Source of the DNA: Beta vulgaris subsp. vulgaris
Taxonomy: Eukaryota > Streptophyta > Magnoliopsida > Caryophyllales > Amaranthaceae
Direction of reading: 5' to 3'
NCBI RefSeq assembly: GCF_026745355.1
Contig: NC_079205.1
Location: 8,378,516-8,442,515, forward strand
DNA: 64,000 nucleotides
Position 1 is the first letter of the stretch, and every line of letters begins with the position of its first letter. The position numbers and the translations under genes are program-made. Below the pieces are notes generated by a model, which saw only the letters and a list, made by a program, of their open reading frames with translations, was not told the DNA's origin and searched no databases. Shown here in pieces: positions 1 through 12,900 of the stretch.

Positions 1-325
1 CCATCGAATTCCAGGTGACAGAAGGTCACTGGCATTGGTCTTGTTGCGAGTTCATAATCTCGCTGGTACCTAGTTACCCCGCTCGTGAAATCAGCTCTCT
101 CCTCCTACTCCTTTTATCCGGATTCTGGCGATCGTCATCCACCAGAAGAAGCGTCATCCACCAGATCGAGCAGCTTTATTTTAGTTTATGTTATTTATGT
201 TTTTGCAGTTGTTGTGTAAGAGCGAGTTCCGCTCAATTTAGTTTTTTATGTTCATTTGGTTGTTTTTAGCATTAGGATGTAATTTCGTTTTTCATTAATG
301 CACAATTTCTTTGATGTCAAAAAAA
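1..325 (+). mobile_element. 3' end of a non-LTR (LINE/SINE-like) retroelement with poly(A)
   Basis: Positions 1-106 are identical to 63895-64000, so this is a dispersed repeat that enters from outside the window. It ends in a T-rich tail region and a short A run (319-325), as expected for a target-primed retroelement on the plus strand. It lies 70 bp beyond the stop codon of the subtilase on the opposite strand. No RT domain is visible here; assignment to a non-LTR element rests on the poly(A) end and on the GC-rich 5'-like unit at 62808-64000. Confidence 0.5.
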
Positions 326-394
326 CAACTAAATATAATTTGTCCATCACACGGAATCTAAAGTAGTAAAAGTAGATTACACATGGTTATTAAC

Positions 395-942
395 TTAGGC
401 TTTTTGGGCCTTGACTACAATAGGGGTTCTGACAACATGTTTAGCATCAGACCAAACCAAACTTCCAAATATGTAATCACTGGGAAGATGATTAATATCA
501 GCTGTAAAAATAAGTTTGAACTTGATTTGTTCATCCTTTTTAGAGAACACCAAAGTCTTAGGCTCCACAACAATTGAAACCCCAGTGGGTGCTTCGATGC
601 GTGGAATGTATGTGCCTGGCTGTCCAACATTTGTCAACTCTCGAGTAACAATTGCTTTGCCGGTAAAGTTAGGAATAGATATGGAGGGATAATTAAAATC
701 CAAGATATTGAAGGAGCTTGGACATTTATAAGAATGTTGTTTACTGAACTTTTCCAAGATTGTATTGTTATGAGGGAATGTGCAAAGGAAATCAAGGTAA
801 TCATATTGATTGAGGTTATAAATCAATCCGGGATCCATTGCAAGGTTGGGTCTCACATGGCCCGACCCATATGCAAAAGGTGTGGCAGCACTCGCGTTAT
901 CACAGTCACGTATTGGCATCCCAGTGTTGTCTAGGGGAGTTG
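395..942 (-). CDS. SBT exon 11: Fn3-like C-terminal domain
   Basis: Starts after TTGCAG with [13 protein letters not shown], continues [20 protein letters not shown] (the conserved G-x-G-x-V block) and the fibronectin-III-like tail ending [19 protein letters not shown]. The stop is TAA-class at 395-397. The tail is complete, with no truncation. Confidence 0.92.
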
Positions 943-3900
943 CTGCAATAATAGTAAGAACCGTAATAAATAGATGGTGACTAGTGAGGTTCTATACCCA
1001 TATGCATCATGCATTTATTTTATCAAGTATATATTTAATGTATGAGTTTTACTAGACGTCTCATTGTTAGATGTCAAAATGACATATAATTGGTATTTGG
1101 AGGTACCAAATTAAGTATAATTGGTAACAAAGTTCAAATTGATACCAAAATTTACTTACATTTTGGTACCAAGTAAGTATAAATGGTACCAAAACTCAAA
1201 GTTGATACCGAAGTTTAGTTACACTTTGGTACCAAGTAAGTATAACTGGTACCAAAGCTCATGTTGATGCCAAAGTTTACTTACACTTTGGTACAATAAG
1301 AGTTATTTTGGTATTGGTACCAGCTTTAATGAAATTTGGTACTAGCTTCATGGATTAGTCATTTATCTTTTGCATGAAATGTCAATAATGCCCCTGTGAA
1401 ATGCCATTTTCGCAACTCATGATGAGACACCAATAATTTATCGTAATATATGTACGTACCAGTTGTCATAATTGCGGATTTGATGGCTGCAGTTGTCCAA
1501 TCAGGATGAATTTTTTTAATAAGAGCTGCAATACCTGCTACATGAGGAGCTGCCATGGATGTTCCGCTTATCATAAAGTATGGAGTTTTATATTTATTAG
1601 GAGGAAAGGCTGCAAGAATATCTACTCCAGGAGCTGTAATATCAGGCTATACAGTAGATAAATAGGAAAATTAGTACCTATATATATATACATATTGTTG
1701 TGCTTTAGTGAAATCCTCTTATGGTACGAACCACTAAAAATAAGCAAAAAGTTCATAAAATAAGCAAAAAAATAAAAAAAATGAACAAAAGCATAAAATA
1801 AGTAGATACATAAAATGAGCAAAAACATTGTCAAATGAGCATAAAAATGTTAAATAAATAAAAAAAAAAACTAAGCAAATCATAAAATGACCAAAAACAT
1901 TGCTAAATGAGTAAAGTATTCGTAAAATAAGGAAAAATGAGATATGCTCACTGTTCTCATCATAAGGGTGGTTCTCATATGAACTTATATATATATATAA
2001 AGGTCACTATATGAGAAAGTGAATTGCAAAAAACTGATAAGGGGAAGAAAAAGAAGAATGAGGATCAAGATAGTGATGAAGAAAGTGATGCTTGGACGAA
2101 CTCTGTCACGGAGCATCTTTCTGATGCTTTGGTTGTATGCAATGCATTGAACTTAACACGTTCACAGATCTTGGATTTCGGTTCTTCGTTTTGTTTTTGC
2201 CTTGCAAGGAGTTTTTCAGAATGTGAGATATGAGAAGCTCGGAAAGGTGTACCTTGCGTATAGTAGACCATTGAAGGTTAAAGGGCAAGGGAGATGTGAG
2301 TGTGAAGCTTGCAAGTACGGATATGTTTCAATTTAAGGATGTTAAGTTCATCCTTGATCTAAAGAAAAACTTGATATCTATTAGTCAACTTGACAACCTG
2401 CTACAAGGTAGAGTTCGAGACTGCTTCCTTGAAAGTTGTTATGGTTGCTATTGTAATAGCTCGAGGAGTAAGTAGTAGAGTGATGTTCATCAAAAGGAAC
2501 ATGACAAAGGTAGCAAAGGAAGGGAGACGGGAAACTTCACCAAGGATGGTGTCTCTCGGTCAGAATTTTGTATATAGTAAGCTTATGAAGAATAACTGTA
2601 GGGTTAAAGTTGGTGTCTCTTTTTGCTAGAGTAGATCATGGAATAAAAAAGGTGAAGTGAGACCGGTGCTTGAGAAATGGATCCTAAAGAAGGGTTGTTA
2701 GGATGGTAGTGTCACCGGAATGCTTATAGAACTATGAAGAGTCCTTTTAGTTGTGTTGTAATGATCGAGATTCGAGATCGAGTGAGGTCTCAGTCTGGGT
2801 TTTTTTATGAGGAGGAAGTAGATTTGTGTTGGTGATATATGAAACGTGATGATGACAAATCAGGATCGATGGCTATATTTATTCGAGAAGTAATTGTCAT
2901 TTATACTGGTCTCCAAGTGGGATTTTATTGGTTATACGGATGTGGACATAAATCATGAATTATAGTGACGATTGTTGAATAATAACTCAACAGAGAGGAG
3001 TAACCTAGAGGAGCGGCAATACCTCAGTGCATCAGTTTTATCATATTCGAGGCAGAAATTTTGAGCGAGCGTAGAACGCTCACTCTAAATGAAGAAGGAG
3101 CGGGAGCTCCTTAATGAAATTCAATATTTTGCGATTTTACGTATTTCACTAGGACTATAATCATAACCTATAAAAATTGTTATTAGGCTGTCAAAGTCGA
3201 AAAATTTATTAATTAAGAGAGAAATTCATTTCGAGGGACTTCTAAGAGAGATTAGAGAGTCTAGAAAGATCGAATAGTCTCTATGTATCATCATCTCATA
3301 TTCAAAGTCGTAGTGCAGTGTTTGTGGTTTTTTCCTTGTTTCAAGGGTTTTCACGGTAATGTTGAGTGTTATTTATCGTTCTATTTCTTTATTATTATTA
3401 TTGTTTATTGATTTCTACAAATTATTCTTCGATTATTTGATTTGTTAGCGCCTACAATCCTTATTCCTAACGATATATTCTTTGTGTTAGGGTTTTTCTT
3501 CTATTCAAAATAAAAAAATTTGCACTATATATTTAATAAAAAGTTCTTGAATGAAATGAGTGTATAATAAATTATTGTCAGACAAGGATAATTTTTTCCC
3601 CTAAATAGATCACTATTACTTGTATAGAAGTGACCAATTTATGGTTAATAGTTACTCTTTTTTCAAAAGTAACCCATTTCAACTTGAAGAGTCACCTCTT
3701 TTAACTTAAAAGTAACTCATTTTAACTAAAAGCAACTAGTTATTAGGCCCGGGCTATGTCCGGGGTAAGAAAAATTTTCATTTATTAATATTATACTTTG
3801 ATATGATAACACTAAATAAAACTTGATCTAGTGGTTAAAACTTTAGTACATGAACTTGAGGTCATGGGATCGAAACCTATCCTATGCAATTTCTAATTTT

Positions 3901-6900
3901 TTTATTTTCCATGGATTACATGAAGTAAAACTCTCTAGGGAGAGCGGCGCGTGGCACCATTCCTCGTTTACGCACGCCTTTTAATATATTAGTATAGATG
4001 CTTTGAATATAAATTTTAAATAATAGCAATTGGCCTGTAATTATGTAATAATAGACAATTTTAATATTTATATATGTTTGAGGAATGTTTGGCCACGATA
4101 ATTCCACCTTCAACAGTTCCACTTTTCATAATCTCAATAACAAGTTATTCTACAATAGTTTCAACTATTGGAGACGTCTCAAAAATTATTCCGGTGCGAC
4201 TTATTCTCGATTAAACAAGTAATTTCTCACACTCTCTCTCTCTCTTCCCATTTCACAGTGCCTGACCTAAAATGATTCCTTTTCCCAAAGTTACCATTGT
4301 TCCCTGTTCATCACCTATATTTTCTATAACCAGTCAATATTTTCTATAACCAGTCATGCACTCGATGCATGCAAAAGCATGTCGAAAATTCAATTAATTG
4401 TTAAATACATCTAATAAATCATGAATTTTTATGTTTTTAATCAGTTTATCCCACTAAATCAGGGATTTTTAAATTTTTTTCAAAAAGTTAGTTCAGAGAG
4501 AAGTAAGTAACTATGTTGTAAATTTTAAATGATATCTTTTTTGCTTTGTCTTTATTATCTTTTTATTTTTTTAATTAATTAAGTAGTTACATTTCTTTTT
4601 TATTTTTACTTTTTACTTTTTCTATTTTTTTTTTGATATTCCACCTCTATTGTGATATACTCCCTCCGTCCTCTATTAGTTTACCCCTATTCCTTTTAAG
4701 GATGTCCCTTATTAGTTTACCCCTTTCTTTTTTTTTTTGCTGTTTTTGGAATGGGCCCACAATCTCTCCCTCGCCCACACATCCAACTTTAATTATAAAT
4801 AATCTTTTCTCTTTCTTTGTATTCCCTACAATACTATTCCTCCTAAAACTCTGTGCAAAAAAAGCGGCAAACTAATAGAAGACGGAGGGAGTGTAATAGA
4901 GACTCCCTACTCATCAGTCATCACATAGATTCTCTAAAATTCCTTGCTCGGCTGCTCATGAACTTCAACGGCTTAAAGTATAACCCCTTCTCTTTACTCT
5001 TCAACCAAAATCAACCACAACACTTAACTTAGCAACGACAACATCGACCTTCAATAATATATCAACTAAAATCGATCACCGTCAACCTCGCTCAAACCTA
5101 GAAAAAAAATGAGCGATCTCTAACATAAAAATGCAAGTCTCAATTTTTAACTGCACCAAAAATGAATTCGAGGGAAAAAAAAACTCTGTCCATCCACTGA
5201 GTAGACTACCCATTACTAATAAATACTTATTAAGAGTTGTGGTTATGGAATAATTTAATTCAACATGATTAATATTTTTTTTAATGTTCTATTAGTAGTA
5301 GATTGTCTACACTCTACCTGGTGGTTAGGTGTAGTAATTGATACTCCTTCCGTTTCAAAATATAAGGCATTCACTCTTTACGAAAATTTGCTTTGATCAT
5401 AAATATCTCTCATAATATGATAAGTAAAATTATAAAAATTATACCGTCAGATTGGTCATGAAAATACTATAATAAGATCAATTTTTTAAATTTTTTATCC
5501 ACATAAATTGAGAGTATTTAACGGCAAAAGTTCGAACATTGTGTGTGTCTTATATTTTGAAACCGAGGAAGTGATGAATTTAAGCTCTTATAAATTGATA
5601 ATGAATTTAATTAAGCTTTTAATTAACATGAACCAATTACACTTAACCATGAGGGCCATCAGTGGTTGTCTTGGTGGTGGCTAGAAGCAGTTCTGATCTT
5701 AGCTGAAAATCGAGGACATACTATATCTACCTACTTGGTGGATTACCCACTCCTAACAGATTATTAAAAATAATTGTTAATATTGAGTTGGATATCCCCT
5801 TACATTAAATTATATCAGTAATGGCTCAATTACCCACTCATCAACCAAGTTTTATCCATATGAAAAATCAAAATTTGACTCAATCATATCAAAATAGTTG
5901 TCTTAAACGCATAGATTACTTCATTAGTTAGAAGTTAGAACCTTAATTTGAATTTGGAAAAATCAAAAAATTAAATTCATTCAAAATTCCAAATCATATT
6001 TCTAGGCAAGAAACAAACATAGAGTAGAAAAAGAACATAGCGTACTCCCTCTTTTTCTCTTTGGTTCTTTGTATCTAGTTTGTTAGGTGGGATAACCTGA
6101 ATTCTTACATGTCAGATGTGGGAAAGAAAGAAGAAAGAGTATTTTTGAAAGAAGCCCCTATAATTGGGTTACTTAGAAATAACTCCTTATTAGGAATGAG
6201 GATTATAAAAAGCCCATGATTTGGAATTATTTTGATCAATTTTTTCTATATTTAAAACAAATTTTAAAATAAATTTAAATAGATATGGCATTAGCTTCTT
6301 TTATCATACATTAATAGAAATAAAAGTCAAGTTTTAAGTTATTATATTTTAAAAAAATTACTTTAAATTTAAAGTGAAAAGAAGAATGGGTATGTAATTA
6401 AGTAACTAACTTGGTCACTAAGTGAATTTCTTTGTAAGTTATGTGTGCCCAGGTCAAATAAGATAAAAGTTAAATAAGTAGACAAGATCGATGATGATGA
6501 TGAAGGATTTGAACCTTTAAAATTCCAGGACTAAGTTTGCTTGGACCCCTTGATGAGAAACAACCCATGATCGGAGCAGGCTTTGTTCCCAATGAAGTAT
6601 TTGCTGTAGTGAATGACGCAATAGGATTCCTGTCACATGCATTGTAATTATTATTATTATTACCCCAAATCGTAAGTTAGTTGATAGAGTATAGATCTAT
6701 TCGTGGGGCCTCAACCATCAGCTTAAGCTATACTATATTATTAGTGAACAATAACATGCCTAGCACATTTACCCCTAGCATTGATGGCTAATTACTATAT
6801 ATACGATATAGCGAAATTAAAGTATATAGTTAACAGTTAATAATAGATCTTACCTTGTGGAGTTGATATAGCCAAAAAGAGTTTCGCTATCCTTGTAATT

Positions 6901-9900
6901 AATAATAACAGTTGGGAGAAGATGAAGTTCGTTATGTAAAATGCGTGATCCTAGCTTCTCGTCACCTGCTAAGATTAGACCGGCAGCACCAAGTTTTCTA
7001 GCATGCGCGCTATCAATAGTATCCTTTGCGGACTCTGGAATGGATAATGTATAACGACACACTAAAATCTTTCCTTTGACCTTGGCGGGATCCAGAGCTG
7101 AACTTCCACACCATAAACTAGATCCACAATACGTATCAGATAAACAAAATCACATGTTTGATATGAAACAAATTCTAAACTACAAGTATAATGGAACAAA
7201 TAACTAATATTTATGAATTTCGGAATCTAATTTTTCATAATGGCTTGTAGCTGGCTTATATTATATTATCGACATGATAATTAATTGTATAAGATAGGAT
7301 ATAAAGCAAAAAGAAGGGAATTAGCTAACTTACGCATCAGTTATATTAGCGTTAGGAAGATGAGCTTCTGCACCATTGATTAATGGGTAGAATTTATCAT
7401 CGATCGGGCCTAAAGGTTCAACAAATCGATTACCCCACAATAGTTAAATCAAAGATATTAGAGTAGTTAGGAGTACAATTCTATATATATATATATATGA
7501 ATTTCAGCACATTTGACCACAATAGTAGGGTTCGTTGATGTATGAAAGCTAGGTTGTATAATGTAGGGTAGGGATTAATTTAATTTATTGTAAAAAGTTG
7601 ATGTGATAGAAATTATTGGTATACTATTAAACTGGAGGGATGGTTAATTAGGTCATTTAAAGTGTAGAAAGAAAAAACGAGAAAGTGGAGATTGCCAACT
7701 AGAGGAGAAATAAATAGTAATGAAATATGTGTGATCACTACAATAATAGAAGTATGGATTCTTGGACGAAAGGAGTATCTAAAAAGTATAATTTAAGATG
7801 AATTTAAAAATATTGTATATAATTATATTATTCTTATACGACAATGGTGAAAGTTAATTGTCAAATTTTAAAGAGTTCAACCTTGAAAAATGAAGCTCTT
7901 GCATCAATTTCATAATAGAAGAAGTATATATATGTGGTTGTCACAAACATAAACATGTACCTTGATCTTTAGATGATTTCCCAAAATGATGTAGGAAGAA
8001 ATCTCTCTATCTACAGTTGATGCAGCAACAGTTAACACCCATGGGGCTGTGTTTTCAACTGTTTGTGGCGAGGGTCCAGTATTTGATGCAGAAGCGACTA
8101 CGAGAATATCATTCTTCATAGCATGAAAAGTACTAATTGCAACAGCATCCTTTGTATATTCCACAAATTCAGTTGGTCCCATGGAAAAATTAATGATATC
8201 CACGCCATCATCCATAGCAGCTTCAAAAGCAGCCAACATATCCATTTCACTAGTGATAGCTTCTTCATGAGGGACTGGAGATTTCCATGTTATTTTATAG
8301 GCTGCCACACGTGATTTTGGTGCTGTTCCTTTTGCAGTCCCATTTGCTAGTCCATGATAGCTAACTCCAGGGACAAAATTACCTCCAGCTGTTGATAGTG
8401 TATGGGTGCCATGACCATTAACATCATCTCTAGGGCTCAACGTATCATTAAAGGTCATGTTTATTGACTTAGCTTGTATCATAACACCTTTGTAAAAGTA
8501 TCTCCCTCCTATCAACTTCCTGAAATACGTATACGACAAGTATATTAATACATCTCAATATTAATTGCACAACTTAATTTACCCAAGCGTAGTATCTCTT
8601 GTGAGTATCTCTTGTGAGTCAAGATTGTGAGGTACAAAATCTTACCACTATACCAAAACTAAGATTTGATTGGTTTCTCGTTGTTTAACACAACTTCGAA
8701 TTGTAATTATATATTAATTTTTCAAACTAATAAGCTAAATTGAAACCACTAACTTATTGCATTTGAATGCTGGATCATGCTCATTTGCACACGCTCCTTT
8801 AAACTTTGTGGGAATAGGGCCAAAGCTTTTGTCAGAAAAGCTCTCACTTTCCGGCCAAACACCTGTCCAAAATATATGTTAATAGTTGTTAGGAGGAAAT
8901 TGTTATTAGCAGGTAGTAAAAAACCCGTAAATGACTGATTATTTGAGTATATACATTTCATTTTATTTTTTTACAAAAATAATTAGTAATCAAAGATTCT
9001 GAATATTTTTTTTTTTGGTAAGTAAGCTAGTATATTAATCACCAAAACAGAAACTCATACATCCTAGAATCAGCTATCTAGGAAATTACACTGTAAGCTA
9101 AGCTTACACATACCACCCATACTAATTACAAACTTGTTATCCACCCTTATCAACTGTACTACATTTCTTAGGGAGACAAAACTTGACTCTGTGTTTTACT
9201 ATATATTGTATACTTTTTACAATATATGGTATACTACGTACCTTGTACTGCCAAAACGCCATGTTTCTAAACATCCAAATATGATATGCCACTGCTTGCA
9301 CAGAAGCTATTAAGACTCCTCTCCTGACCTTTATTTGATCCTTTGAAAGATCTTCGTATCCACATGATCCACTAGGCTAATGATCTCTGTCTGTAAGTGA
9401 CTCCTAACCACTCCATAATCTGCCCCATTACAGACTTGCTATACTCACATCAAAAAATAAATGAAGATGAGTTTCTTCTTGCCTCTCACAGATGCAACAA
9501 GTATTCTGCTGTATAATACTCAATCTGAACAATTTCTCCCTTGTCTGCAGACGCCCTTGAATACCTAACCAAGTGATTATTCTGTGTTTAGGGAGAGCCA
9601 TCCTGTGCCAAACACCATGTCCCAGTTCACAGCTTCCCCCTGATGAGTGATAGTGTGGAACACTGTTGCTATAGAATATTTGTTATCTACCTGCCATTTC
9701 TGCATATTCACACCACTTAAAGCATCTTTTACTTTGCACAATTGCTTTACTGTCGAGCTTGCATTTGGAGGAGCACTGAAACTCCACCAACATTGCTCCT
9801 TAATATAAATGGAATGAATCCATTTAACCCATAAGTCTTCTTTCTTTTTGCCAATATGCCACACAAGCTTCCCCACTGCAGCTAGGTTCCACTTTGTAAC

Positions 9901-12900
9901 ATTCCTCAACCCCAATCCTCCCATTTTCTTAGGTGAGCACACCTGATCCCAGTTAATGTAGCCACTCTTGACTCCCACAGCCTTACCACTCCAGAGAAAA
10001 TGCCTACAGATATCATTTACCCCTCTTATAATAGAGTTGGGTATGATAAAAATCTACCCCCAATAGCTATGTATGCTCATTAGAACTGAGTTGATGAGCT
10101 GTGCTCTCCCCGCAAAAGATAAGTTCCTAGTGCTCCACAAACGAATTCTACTTACCATCTTTTCCACCAGACCTTCACAATCAACTGCAGAGAGTTTTTT
10201 ATTGCTAATTGGTACCCCTAGGTACCTAAAAGGCAATTGCTCCTTAGAAAAGCCAGAACTGCTGAATTCTATTTGCTTCATCTTCATTAATGCCACTGCA
10301 GTAAAGAGCTGATTTGGCATTATTGGCCTGTAGCCCTGATGTTTCAGAGAAGAGTTTCAGACCTTGTAACAATAGGTAAGCTGAGTGAGCTTCCCCTTTG
10401 CAGAACATGAGTAAGTCATCTGCAAAGCAAAGATTATTTAAATTCAATGAAGCACACCCCTTCATGAATTTAAAACCTTGCATTCCCCCTATATATTGTA
10501 AAATTCTGGTTAGATAATCCATACAAATCACAAACAGCAATGGGGACATTGGGTCCCCTTGCCTTAATCCCTTTTTTGCAGAAAAGAACCCTTCAGTACT
10601 CCCTTTAATCAGCAATGTAAACTTGGGTGTTCTAATATAGCTCATAATGCATCTGATGAAATGAGGGGGAAAATGAAGAGCCTGAATTAACTCTTCTATG
10701 AATTTCCATTCTACTGAGTCATAGGCCTTCCTGAGGTCTATCTTCATCATAATCCCTCTCTCTTGATTCTGCCTTTTATTGAATCTCTTAACAAGGTCCT
10801 GACATAACAGGATATTGCTCATAATACTTCTCCCTTTTATAAATGCACCTTGATTGGGTGAAATCAACTCTGGCAAGATGGAGCTAAGCCTGGAACAAAT
10901 CAATTTTGGGATGGCTTTGTAAATCACTGAGCAGCAGGCAATGAGCTTGTAGTCCCCAACTCCAGCAGGACATTTGATTTTAGGAATTAAAGTGATGGCT
11001 GTCACATTTAATTCCTGTAACATTCTCCCAGTCCTGAAGAAATCTTGTATAGCTGTTATTACCTCCTGGCCTATAATATCCCAGCTTTTCTTGAAGAAGA
11101 AATTGGAGTAACCATCAATTCCTGGAGCCTTCTCATTAGTGATGGAAAAAATGGCCTGCTTTATCTCTCTGACATCAAAGGTCAAATCTAACCATTGTTG
11201 TTGTTCTGTGCTTAACACTTTCCCTTGTTGGACAATTCTATTATCCACCTTCCTTGTATCATCACTACTTCCCAGCAGGTCCTTATAAAAATCAAGAAAA
11301 GCACCTATTACTCCCTGTGAAGATTCCACCCACTCTCCCCTTGCATTTTTTATGGCATTAATTCTATTCTATATTCTTCTCTGTTTAATGCTCTGGTGGA
11401 ACATTCTTGTGTTATCATCTCCTTCTTCTATCCAAGTTATCTTGGCTTTTTGGGATAAAAAACTCAGATAATTGGAATGAACTATATTGTAGGCACTCCT
11501 AACTTCACATTCCTTTTGCCTCAAAAGAATATTTGTTGGGTCTTGATGCAATTGAGCTTGAGCTTCCATCATTTGTTGTTGTGATCTACTATGGTGGACT
11601 GAAATATCACCATACTCAGTCTTGTTGAGCCCCTTCAAAGCTCCCTTCAAATTTTTCAGCTTCATGACAACGTGGAACATCTTTGTGCCTTGGATCTGTA
11701 TTTGCCATCCTTCTTGAACTATAGGCAGAAACCTTGGTGAATTACACCACATGTTGAAGAACCTAAATGGCTTCTTTTTGTGAGTAGCTGACACCACTTT
11801 CAATATCACAGGGCAGTGGTCATACTCACCCTCTGGAAAAGTATAAGCTTCAATCATTTCCCATTTATTTTCCCATTCTACATTGCCAAGGGCCCTATCT
11901 AACTTGCAAAATACTCTGGCTTCTCCCTCCTGTTTATTTGTCCAGGTGAAAAAGTTACCATTCACCTTAATATCCCTAAGGCTACACTGCTCCATGCAGC
12001 TTCTCATATCTCTTACTTCTCTACTTCTCACAGGGAGACCAACTCTTTCATCCAATCCCATAAAGTATTAAAATCACCCAAGCACCCCTTACTTGTTTGC
12101 TTAATTCCTTTAAGTCATGCCACATGATCTCTCTTCCCTTCTTCTCATTAACACCATATACAATGGTACAATGAAACTTTTTCTTCCCATTTACAACTTC
12201 CACCTCCAGGTGGATTAATTGACTTGAGCTATAAAGGATATTCACATTATAAGCAGAAGGATACCAACCCACTAATATTCTACCAGTTCCAGCCACCATA
12301 CAATTTGAGGTCACACACCACCCAGGACATAACCTAAGATAAACACCACCCAGAGCATGTGGTTTTATCTTAGTCTCAAGGAGACCAAACAGCCTAATTT
12401 TATGAGATAGATAAAGTTTTTTACCTCAATTTATTTTTTTGGCTGATTGAGTTCCCTCACATTCCAACTCATCAAGCTATCCATTAGTTGTAGGAGGCTC
12501 CCCCTCCTCATTGATTTCCTCTAATTGTTCAAAAACCAGCCCACCCTTGTCCCTTGCTTCCTCCTGACCCTGCACAGACTCCATTTCTTTTGAAATAGCT
12601 AACACTGAAAAAGAATTCCTGATCTGGACAGGATTTCCACCTACTTCCTTGTTTGTTGTTGCAAGCTGCTCATTACTCTTGTTCTTTATGGGGATCATTC
12701 TGAACTCTCCATTTTCCGAGTCTTTGGCACCTTCTTTTGCATCCATTGAGTCTTGTGTTTCCTACCACACTCCTTAGCAACATGACCAATCCCTGAACAA
12801 TTGTCACATCTTGTAGGCTTCCACTCATACTGAACACTCTGGACTACACTCATCCCTTTTTCATTTTCAAACTTAATCTCCACAGGGAAAGATTGATTTA

